Shown in pieces: positions 1 to 6,376 of a stretch of 11,749 nucleotides of DNA. Position 1 is the first letter of the stretch; the number at the start of each line of letters is the position of its first letter. This DNA is from Akkermansiaceae bacterium UBA5689 (GTDB lineage: Bacteria; Verrucomicrobiota; Verrucomicrobiia; Verrucomicrobiales; Akkermansiaceae), in the NCBI GenBank assembly GCA_002420305.1, contig DIHT01000035.1, positions 1 through 11,749 on the forward strand, given 5' to 3'. The notes below the pieces were generated by a model, which was given only the letters and a program-made list of their open reading frames with translations, did not search any database and was not told the origin of the DNA. Made by a program: the position numbers and the translations under genes.

Positions 1-1290
1 GCCTCCGCCAAGTCCTTAAAGGAGCGGAAAAAGCCGGATAAGAAGATGGTCATGTTCTACGTCCCCAACGGGATCAACCGGCGCGGCTTTTTCCCTGGTG
101 AAGAGCAGGCACAGCTTCCCGGATTCGTGGGCGGCTTCAATGCAGATAAGACCAAGCAACAAAAGCGCGTTGAAAACAGTACAGGGATCTACCCCCTGGA
201 GTTCAGCTCTTCAATGCAGCCCCTGCGTGAGCACGCGAACGATATCACCCTCGTCACCGGTATGGAGAGGACGTTCAAGAATGGGCAGGACGTTCACGCA
301 CAGGGAGCCTCCTGCTATCTCACCAGTGTATCCCCTGAGCAGGCCGCCGAAAAAGGATGGCGTTATCCCAACGGTCGCAGTCTGGATCAGGTCATCGGCG
401 ATCATGTCGGAGGTTCCTCCGTGTTCAAAACCCTCGAGATAAGCTGCAATGGCTTTCGAGCACCCAAGGAACCCATCTACTTCGATAACATCTCATGGTA
501 CGGCCCGGACAAGATCGCTCCCTCCATCAAGGATCCTCAGAAGCTCTACGAGCGCCTCTTCAAGGCCGATAATTTTCAGTCCCACCTCAGTGATGTCTCC
601 TCTCTGTTACTTGCCGATGCCAAAAGCCTTTCGAAAAAACTCGGCACCGATGACCGGGAGACCTTGGGGGAGTTCATGGAGATGATCCGCAATGTCGAAA
701 TCCGCATTGCCAAACAGAAGGAACGAATTGCAAAGGCGGACATCCGGATTCCGAAGGATGAAATCCTGCCCCGCGGCGAATACATTCGCCTGCAGACCGA
801 CCTGATGCTCCTCGCCTTCCAGATGGGCATGACCAATATCAGCACCTTCATGATCGGGCCAGAGCGCTGGGATGCGACCCTCATGTATGAGGGCGTGTTT
901 GATAAACCGGTGCAACACCACAACATGACCCATAACCAGAAGGGAGACGGATGGAAGGAGGTTCAAAAGATCGATATCTTTCACCTTGAGCAATATGCCT
1001 ACATGTTGAGGCGGATGAAGGAGATCCGCGAGGCGGACGGAAGCACCATGCTCGACAATTCCCTCGTCTCCTACGGGGCCGCTCTAGGCGATGGCGCAAC
1101 GCACCAATTTTATGATCTCCCCTTTATTCTCGCCGGCGGTGCGCAGGGACAGATCAAGCAGGGAAGATTCCTCAAGTGCAAGAGTGGCACTCTCAACTCC
1201 AACATGTGGCTGACCATGGCCCAGTTGATGGGAGTAGAAATCAATTCCTTTTCGGACAGCTCCGGGGTGGTCTCGGACCTGTGGACCTGA
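1..1290 (+). CDS. DUF1552 (HXXSHH-family) protein, 5' end outside window
   Basis: The frame is open from base 1, so the true start lies upstream. Family members normally begin with a Tat-type signal (SRR.FL), which is not visible here. About 429 residues are seen. The family opening, in which an FYVPNGIN stretch follows basic residues, is at codons 19-26. The C-terminal hallmark runs from DNSLVSYGAALGDG through LPFILAGG to the LMGVEINSFSDSSG segment. A helical, charged, possibly coiled-coil stretch lies at about codons 219-250. The motif that names the Pfam family, HxxSHH, appears as HNMTHN within 916-936, so Ser is replaced by Thr and the last His by Asn. The biochemical function of the family is unknown. 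It is typically encoded next to DUF1592-type cytochromes, as here (27-base gap), which suggests one transcript and a shared periplasmic or surface role. That role is inference. Confidence 0.94.
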   Translation, partial: ASAKSLKERKKPDKKMVMFYVPNGINRRGFFPGEEQAQLPGFVGGFNADKTKQQKRVENSTGIYPLEFSSSMQPLREHANDITLVTGMERTFKNGQDVHAQGASCYLTSVSPEQAAEKGWRYPNGRSLDQVIGDHVGGSSVFKTLEISCNGFRAPKEPIYFDNISWYGPDKIAPSIKDPQKLYERLFKADNFQSHLSDVSSLLLADAKSLSKKLGTDDRETLGEFMEMIRNVEIRIAKQKERIAKADIRIPKDEILPRGEYIRLQTDLMLLAFQMGMTNISTFMIGPERWDATLMYEGVFDKPVQHHNMTHNQKGDGWKEVQKIDIFHLEQYAYMLRRMKEIREADGSTMLDNSLVSYGAALGDGATHQFYDLPFILAGGAQGQIKQGRFLKCKSGTLNSNMWLTMAQLMGVEINSFSDSSGVVSDLWT

Positions 1291-1317
1291 AGGACGCAAC
1301 CACAAGAACTCCTCATC

Positions 1318-4287
1318 ATGGTCATACCATGCGCATCTATGCCTGTGAGGTCTTCTGCTTTGATATTGCTGGCTGCAACGCTTCTATTATTCCCCGCAAG
1401 CAGTACCGCCGCTCCAGAATCAGACAGCAGGGCTCAGTTTGACTCTCTACTCAAACCCCTCTTCGCAGAGCACTGCGTCAAGTGCCACGGAGGCGAAAAG
1501 ATCAAGGGGAAGGTCAACCTGAAGGAGGTCACCTCCTTCAATCATCTCCGGGCTGACCCAAAACTGCTGAAGGAGCTGATCGAGGCTGTCGATTCATACG
1601 ACATGCCTCCCGAGGATGAGCCCGAGATTCCAGAGGCCAAACGCGAGGAACTTGTCGCCAGCTTAAAAGCAATGCTGCGCGAAGCCACAGCGGAAAACCC
1701 GGTAGACCGGCATGTTCAGATCAGGAGACTCAACAGATTCCAGTACAATAACGCTGTTCGTGATCTCTTCCTGCTCAATCGGGATCTCTTTGCCCTGCCG
1801 GAGAAGCTCATGACCCGGCACAGCAACTATCTCAAGCCGGACACTAGAAAAATGCCCGACAAGGTCGAAGTTGCCTGTCACTCACTCTCTCCTGCCGCAG
1901 GAATGCGCGAGGTCAAATCCTTCCCCAAAGACCTCCGGGCTGCCCATGGATACGACAATCAGGCAAATCAGCTCTCCTTGTCGCCCCTCCTTCTCGACTC
2001 CTTTCTGCGTCTCAGCGTCTCAATTATTGAAAGCCCGGACTTTAATGAGCAAACAGTGGGCATATGGAACGATTTCTTCCGGGCACCCAAGGAAGGAGAC
2101 ATGCGGGAAGAGGTCCAAAAACGGTTGAAGGGCTTCCTGTTTCTCGCTTTCCGAAGCGCTATCGAAGTAGATACCCTCGATCGCTACACCAACTACACCC
2201 TCGGAAAGATCGAGCAGGGACTACCCTTCACCGATGCGATGAAACGAGTAGCCTCCGCGGTCCTCTCGTCTCCCCGATTTCTTCTCCGATATGGATCAAC
2301 CAGCGAAGGGAAGGACCTTTTCGTCGTCGCGAGCAACCTTTCCTTCTTTCTCTGGAACAGTGGTCCGGATCTCAAGCTTCTTCAATTAGCGGAGAGCGGG
2401 GAACTCGCCAATCTTGACGTGTTCAAGAACGCCTGTGACCGCATGATGTCTGATCCCCGGATCGAGCGTTTTCTGGACGCTTTCCCCTCACAATGGATGC
2501 AACTCGAAAACCTTCTTGGCGCTACCCCCGATCCAAAACTGGCACGCCTTTTCAACGTCGATAAATCCAGCCCGGCCAGCGTTCAGATGATCCTCGAACC
2601 GCTTCTCCTTTTCGACGCCATGTTCCTTGAGGACCGGCCCGTCATTGAGCTCATTGCGCCCCGGTTTTCCTATCAGAGTGAATTCCTCAAGACTTGGTAT
2701 ACCTCCGATCTCAAACCACCCCGCTTTGACACTGAAGCGATTGCAACTCGCAACAAATCCAACGACGAAAAGCGCGCAGCCTTCAAGACCACAATTCAAT
2801 CGAAGGAAGCGGAACTCAAGACCCTAGTGGACCCAGTCAAAGCACGCCTTCTGAAGGCCCGCCGCAAGGGAGGAAAACCCGTCAACCTTGATCCCATAGC
2901 AGCATGGGAGTTCAACAATAACCTTCGAGATTCAGTGGGATCACTGCACCTGAAAAGCCACGGCAAAATCAGCTTCAGCGAAGGCATGGTCGTCCTGAAA
3001 AACTCCTACCTGCAGAGCCCTCCCCTCTCACTTGACCTGAAAGAGAGGACCCTCGAGGTCTGGGGCATGGTGCACAATATTGATCAGGACGGAGGGGGGG
3101 TCATGGGGGTCCAGGGCCCTGGCGATTTTTTTGATACCATCGTGCTCGGGGAGCGGAAGAAACGACATTGGATCTCAGGCAGCAACCGCTTCGCCCGCAC
3201 AAAGGACTTCCCCGGATCTACGCCCGAGATGAAACCAGACCAGAAGATTCACCTCGCTATGGTCTATGGAACCGATGGATCGGTGACTCTCTATCGAAAT
3301 GGCATGCCCTACGGTAAGCCCTTCCGCACCAGCCTCGCCACCTTTCCCAAGGACAAGAGCTCCATCATTTTCGGAGTGCGCCATCTTCCTGCCGGAGGCG
3401 GAAGATACCTTGATGTCAGTCTGGCACGAGCGCGACTCTACAACCGCGCTCTCAACGCTGAGGAGGTCGCAGGTTCTGCCGGTGGACTTTATGTCACCGA
3501 GTCGGAACTGGCGGAGGCCCTCACTCCCCCCCAGAGAGACAGGCGCAATAGTCTGGTTCAGGAAATCAAACTGGCCCAAAGCTCATTCGACAATGTCCCT
3601 CCGAATACCGACCCGGGACGGGCGCGGCAGGACGCCAGGAAAATATTTGAGGATGATATCCGTAGCAAACTGCGCTCAAGATCCTTCTCCCGCCGGGAGG
3701 CTGATGATCCTCGTTACGGAGGGGTTATAACCAACGCAGCGATGCTGAGCATGACCTCAGGCCCTACACGCACTCACCCCATTGCTCGGGGCGCCTGGGT
3801 CATCGAGGTGATTTTCAATGATCCTCCCCCGCCCCCACCCAATAATGTCCCTCCTCTGAACGAGGATGCTGCCGACAAGAATCTCACGATCCGCGAGAAG
3901 TTTGCCAAGCATCGTGAGAATCCTGACTGCGCTGGTTGTCACTCACGCCTTGATCCCCTCGGTTTCGCTCTTGAAAACTATGACATCATCGGCAGGTGGA
4001 GGGACAAGTATCCAAATGGTCGAGACGTTGACGCCAGCGGCACCTTAATGAAAAAGTATCCCTTTGATGGAGCCGTTCGCTTCAAGGAATCACTGGCAAA
4101 AGAGGATCGTCGGTTTGCTCGGGCCTTCACGGCCCATCTCATGCGCTATGCCACGTCCCGGGAGCTGAATCCGGCTGACTTTCTCACCGTTGAGGAAATC
4201 GTGGAAAACACAGCTAACGAGAACCATCGCCTGAGGTCTCTCATCCGCGCAGTTCTTCTCAGTGAGAGTTTTCTCCAGATCAACTGA
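1318..4287 (+). CDS. Exported c-type cytochrome, DUF1587/1595/1592-LamG-DUF1588/1585
   Basis: This is a 989-residue protein with a hydrophobic signal segment at about residues 14-32 that ends in a Ser/Thr/Ala-rich cleavage region. The ATG at 1339 (residue 8) is an equally good or better start, because neither site has a clear ribosome binding site. Domains in order: a PSCyt-type haem site CVKCH at 53-57; DUF1587 at about 132-160 (RRLNRFQYNNAVRDL); DUF1595 at about 265-300; DUF1592 at about 303-450; a charged helical linker at about 480-520; a LamG/concanavalin-like beta domain at about 525-715; a second helical linker at about 735-795; DUF1588 at about 798-895 with a conserved hexaproline (836-841) and a second haem site CAGCH (871-875); and DUF1585 at about 905-985. 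The two CxxCH sites imply covalent haem and a periplasmic redox role. LamG domains usually bind carbohydrate or protein. The substrate is unknown. It is probably co-transcribed with the DUF1552 gene upstream. Confidence 0.94.
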   Translation: MVIPCASMPVRSSALILLAATLLLFPASSTAAPESDSRAQFDSLLKPLFAEHCVKCHGGEKIKGKVNLKEVTSFNHLRADPKLLKELIEAVDSYDMPPEDEPEIPEAKREELVASLKAMLREATAENPVDRHVQIRRLNRFQYNNAVRDLFLLNRDLFALPEKLMTRHSNYLKPDTRKMPDKVEVACHSLSPAAGMREVKSFPKDLRAAHGYDNQANQLSLSPLLLDSFLRLSVSIIESPDFNEQTVGIWNDFFRAPKEGDMREEVQKRLKGFLFLAFRSAIEVDTLDRYTNYTLGKIEQGLPFTDAMKRVASAVLSSPRFLLRYGSTSEGKDLFVVASNLSFFLWNSGPDLKLLQLAESGELANLDVFKNACDRMMSDPRIERFLDAFPSQWMQLENLLGATPDPKLARLFNVDKSSPASVQMILEPLLLFDAMFLEDRPVIELIAPRFSYQSEFLKTWYTSDLKPPRFDTEAIATRNKSNDEKRAAFKTTIQSKEAELKTLVDPVKARLLKARRKGGKPVNLDPIAAWEFNNNLRDSVGSLHLKSHGKISFSEGMVVLKNSYLQSPPLSLDLKERTLEVWGMVHNIDQDGGGVMGVQGPGDFFDTIVLGERKKRHWISGSNRFARTKDFPGSTPEMKPDQKIHLAMVYGTDGSVTLYRNGMPYGKPFRTSLATFPKDKSSIIFGVRHLPAGGGRYLDVSLARARLYNRALNAEEVAGSAGGLYVTESELAEALTPPQRDRRNSLVQEIKLAQSSFDNVPPNTDPGRARQDARKIFEDDIRSKLRSRSFSRREADDPRYGGVITNAAMLSMTSGPTRTHPIARGAWVIEVIFNDPPPPPPNNVPPLNEDAADKNLTIREKFAKHRENPDCAGCHSRLDPLGFALENYDIIGRWRDKYPNGRDVDASGTLMKKYPFDGAVRFKESLAKEDRRFARAFTAHLMRYATSRELNPADFLTVEEIVENTANENHRLRSLIRAVLLSESFLQIN

Positions 4288-4298
4288 TCCGCCCATCA

Positions 4299-4328
4299 CA
4301 GTCTACCAACGACGGCCTGTGTAGATTG
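4299..4328 (+). terminator. Possible weak stem-loop after the cytochrome gene
   Basis: CAGTCTAC (4299-4306) can pair with GTAGATTG (4321-4328), giving an 8-base-pair stem with one G-U pair and a 14-base loop. It begins 11 bases after the stop codon of the cytochrome gene. The downstream sequence is pyrimidine-rich but has no uninterrupted T-run, and CACAG/CTGTG offers a competing pairing. At best this is a weak or Rho-assisted terminator. Confidence 0.25.
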
Positions 4329-4342
4329 CGGTCTCATCTTCT

Positions 4343-4372
4343 TTGAAAATCATCCAGCGCAAGAGGTCTATT
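4343..4372 (+). promoter_or_regulatory. Candidate sigma-70-type promoter for the SET-domain gene
   Basis: TTGAAA (4343-4348, 5 of 6 to the -35 consensus) is followed after 18 bases by TCTATT (4367-4372, 4 of 6 to the -10 consensus). It lies in the 128-base gap between the cytochrome gene and the SET gene and would give a leader of roughly 35 bases. Matches of this quality also arise by chance. Confidence 0.28.
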
Positions 4373-4415
4373 CGCCTCGCCATGACCGGGTCACCGTGGT
4401 ATCAGATTAAGCAGG

Positions 4416-4808
4416 GTGAGTGACCGTAGCGACTGCTTCCGAAAAAGTGAAAACGAGCACGGAGAGAATGCTATCTACTCTCGCTTCGCCTTTTCGGAAG
4501 GAGAGCTTGTCTATGTCGTCCAGGGAAAACCCTCCGCAAGGCGAACCCGGGAGAGCATCGAAATTGCGCCAGAGCAGCATGTAGTAGATGACTATGCTGT
4601 GTGCCTCAATCACTCTTTCAGCCCCAACCTCTATCTTCAGGGTCGCCAGTTTTTTGCACTCCGTGAAATCGAAAAAGGAGAGGAGCTAACCTTCAATTAC
4701 CTCGCTACTGAGACCGAAATCGCATCCCCTTTTACCTGTTATGCTACAGGTAAGAGCGTCAACTCGGAAGCTCGCCAGATCTCACCGGAATCACCGGGCA
4801 AGGCCTAG
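4416..4808 (+). CDS. Small stand-alone SET-domain protein (putative lysine methyltransferase)
   Basis: This 130-residue protein has the core of a bacterial SET domain. It shows the N-terminal RKSENEHG and SRFAFSEGELV segments (about 9-32), the pseudoknot motif NHSFSPN (65-71) that binds S-adenosylmethionine, and GEELTFNY (88-95) with the tyrosine that closes the active site. Known SET proteins methylate lysines, but the target here cannot be predicted. Related bacterial proteins usually continue into a Cys-rich post-SET segment (FxCxCG...C). Here only Cys108 remains and the tail is unrelated. The GTG start was chosen because the next in-frame stop upstream is close (4383-4385) and the domain is complete from this point. 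It lacks a properly spaced ribosome binding site. The gene is convergent with the MOSC gene and overlaps it by 4 bases. Confidence 0.82.
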   Translation: MSDRSDCFRKSENEHGENAIYSRFAFSEGELVYVVQGKPSARRTRESIEIAPEQHVVDDYAVCLNHSFSPNLYLQGRQFFALREIEKGEELTFNYLATETEIASPFTCYATGKSVNSEARQISPESPGKA

Positions 4809-5296
4809 GGAAGAAGAGAGAGCGAATCCATCCCCTTGTTCAGCGATCCTCCCCTCAGGATGCGGGCCCTGAGCCCACCCTGACCCTTGAGAAATTCATG
4901 CACTCCGTCAGCAGCAGCCTCGTTCATCCAGTAACAGGGAGCCGCCTCTTCAGCCCCCTCGAACTCCAGGCTCCCGATAGTGAAACGCTTTCCAATGAGC
5001 TCTGACAGGGGCACCCCCCTCACCAGGACATTCCTTCGGAAGACCGAGGCAGGAAGGTCTGGTAGCCCGAACACCTTTTTTACGTCATCGTAGACGCCGT
5101 AGTCAAAAAACGTGATCTGCCCCTTGAAGTTCTCCTTGTGATCAAAATACCGGTCTCCTCGGATTCCCCTTCCCGCCACACATTCGATAAGATCAGGATC
5201 CTCTATCTGGTAATTGAGGGAGCCTTTTTCATGCCGCCCCTTATAGTTGTGTCCCCCTGACACAAACAAATGGATGATATCAATTTCCCAATCCAT
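4805..5296 (-). CDS. MOSC-domain protein, linked to molybdenum cofactor synthesis
   Basis: This 163-residue protein is a single MOSC domain. MOSC domains occur at the C-terminus of eukaryotic Moco sulfurase and as small stand-alone bacterial proteins thought to carry sulfur or bind Moco. Visible marks are ECVAGRGIRGDRYFDHK (about 38-54), GQITFF (59-64), FRRNVLVRGVPLSELIGKRF (86-105), and the segment with the conserved cysteine (Cys121, in EEAAPCYWM) that would carry the sulfur. There is no signal peptide, so it is predicted cytoplasmic. It lies 5 bases after the moaA stop on the same strand, with a strong AGGAGG site formed by the last codons of moaA, so the two should be translated from one mRNA. 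The context supports a Moco role, but the exact step is unknown. Confidence 0.9.
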   Translation of the reverse strand: MDWEIDIIHLFVSGGHNYKGRHEKGSLNYQIEDPDLIECVAGRGIRGDRYFDHKENFKGQITFFDYGVYDDVKKVFGLPDLPASVFRRNVLVRGVPLSELIGKRFTIGSLEFEGAEEAAPCYWMNEAAADGVHEFLKGQGGLRARILRGGSLNKGMDSLSLLP

Positions 5297-5301
5297 AACT
5301 C

Positions 5302-6294
5302 TTATCCTCCTATGTAACTCATTTCTACCTTCTGGTTTTTTTCTGCCCCTCGGCGCTCTGAATAACGATCACTTCGATCAGCCCAAACCCCCTGGATGGC
5401 AAGGAGCAGAGATTTCTCTTTGCCTGCTCTCATCAGCTCTCTGACATCAAAACCGCTCTCTGCAAAGAGACAGGTAAACAGCTTACCCTCCGCAGACAAA
5501 CGCAGCCGATTGCAATCACCGCAAAATGGTTCAGTCACCGAGGAAATAAATCCAACCTCTCCCTTCGTCTTACCAATCTGGTGACGACGCGCGACCTCTC
5601 CTCGGTGAGCTGGTTCTAATTTTCTCAAGGGGAACTCTGCCGCAATCATTTCGGAAACCTCCGCGCTTGGCACCACCTGCTCCATCCGCCACCCGTTGGT
5701 CTCTCCGACATCCATGTATTCAATGAACCGAACTGGTATATCCCGCTCGCTACCCCACCGAACAAGCGGCAGGATCTCACTCTCATTGATTCCGCGTTGC
5801 ACGACCGTGTTGATTTTAACTCCCAAACCTTCAGAACGTGCTCGTTCGATTCCATTCAGAACTCTTTCCACCTTTGCCCCTACTCCATTCATCTGTCCGA
5901 ACACTTCTTTGTCCAGAGCATCCAGACTTACTGTGACCCGGTGCAACCCAGCACGCCGCAATTTCGCCGCGTGGCTTTCCAGGAGCACACCATTGGTGGT
6001 CATGGCAAGATCCTCCACGCCTTCGAGGTTGGACAGCATCCTTACTAACTCCTCCAGCCCCTGCCGCAGGAGAGGCTCTCCTCCGGTCAAACGAAATTTG
6101 CGCACTCCAAGGCCGGCAACAAGGGCTGCTAGATGCTCAATCTCCTCATAGGTGAGAAGATCTTTCCGCTGAAGAAAGCGGTAGCCCGGGCCAAAAACCT
6201 CCGCCGGCATACAGTAACGGCAACGAAAATTGCACCGGTCGGTGACGGAGATGCGCAGATCCCGCAGCGGTCGATCGTACTGATCCAGTGGCAT
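5302..6294 (-). CDS. moaA: GTP 3',8-cyclase MoaA (radical SAM)
   Basis: This is a 330-residue cytoplasmic enzyme with two [4Fe-4S] clusters. It uses S-adenosylmethionine to cyclise GTP to 3',8-cyclo-GTP, the first step of Moco synthesis. The N-terminal radical SAM cluster motif is CNFRCRYC (Cys21, Cys25, Cys28). The GGEP SAM-binding segment is in LTGGEPLL (69-76). The second cluster, which binds GTP, has the family spacing CxxC-x13-C (Cys258, Cys261, Cys275), with the arginines of NRLRL between. The chain ends in SYIGG, the conserved C-terminal double glycine needed for activity. I chose the ATG at 6294 because family members start just before the RPLRDLRIS segment. Extension to 6429 would cross into moeA. 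A run of seven G directly precedes the ATG, and a well-spaced ribosome site is not evident. It is divergent from moeA and heads an operon with the MOSC gene. Confidence 0.97.
   Translation of the reverse strand: MPLDQYDRPLRDLRISVTDRCNFRCRYCMPAEVFGPGYRFLQRKDLLTYEEIEHLAALVAGLGVRKFRLTGGEPLLRQGLEELVRMLSNLEGVEDLAMTTNGVLLESHAAKLRRAGLHRVTVSLDALDKEVFGQMNGVGAKVERVLNGIERARSEGLGVKINTVVQRGINESEILPLVRWGSERDIPVRFIEYMDVGETNGWRMEQVVPSAEVSEMIAAEFPLRKLEPAHRGEVARRHQIGKTKGEVGFISSVTEPFCGDCNRLRLSAEGKLFTCLFAESGFDVRELMRAGKEKSLLLAIQGVWADRSDRYSERRGAEKNQKVEMSYIGG
5306..5311 (-). promoter_or_regulatory. Shine-Dalgarno site of the MOSC gene, inside the moaA Gly-Gly codons
   Basis: On the minus strand AGGAGG lies 9 bases before the ATG at 5296. 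The bases belong to the final moaA codons ATA GGA GGA (Ile-Gly-Gly), directly before TAA. One sequence therefore serves both the functional C-terminus of MoaA and initiation of the next gene, and it fixes the MOSC start. Confidence 0.85.
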
Positions 6295-6332
6295 CCCCCC
6301 CAGCCAAGCGTAGCGACGCCATCCCGCAACTA

Positions 6333-6346
6333 AATACTTGGGTATT
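6333..6346. promoter_or_regulatory. Inverted repeat between moaA and moeA (AATAC-N4-GTATT)
   Basis: AATAC TTGG GTATT is a perfect 5-base inverted repeat with a 4-base spacer. It lies in the 82-base stretch between the divergent starts of moaA (6294) and moeA (6377). The position would suit an operator controlling both units, but I do not recognise the motif and its AT-richness also fits a promoter element. Confidence 0.35.
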
Positions 6347-6352
6347 CGTCCA

Positions 6353-6363
6353 TTCACTGTGAA
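6353..6363. promoter_or_regulatory. Second inverted repeat between moaA and moeA (TTCAC-T-GTGAA)
   Basis: TTCAC T GTGAA is a perfect 5-base palindrome around one base, 13 bases before the moeA ATG. On the minus strand the same bases contain TTCACA, which is 5 of 6 to a -35 box and points towards moaA, but a convincing -10 is not visible. It is a candidate regulator site only. Confidence 0.35.
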
Positions 6364-6376
6364 CTGGCGGCACCTC

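Noticed and set aside
576..993. Open frames on the minus strand inside the DUF1552 gene
   Set aside because: They lack family features and ribosome sites and are explained as shadows of the well-supported plus-strand gene. The same holds for frames opposite moaA, moeA and the peptidase gene.
3094..3100. G7 tract in the LamG region as a phase-variation switch
   Set aside because: The frame is intact through the tract, it is short, and nothing else suggests slipped-strand control. It encodes an ordinary Gly-Gly-Val stretch.
6338..6376. TTG start for moeA 13 codons upstream
   Set aside because: It is a rare start codon, has no ribosome site and would place the start inside an inverted repeat. 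The ATG at 6377 fits the family N-terminus.
6295..6376. Molybdenum cofactor riboswitch upstream of moaA or moeA
   Set aside because: The gap is only 82 bases and is shared by two divergent leaders, too short for the known Moco RNA of well over 100 bases. No matching fold was seen.
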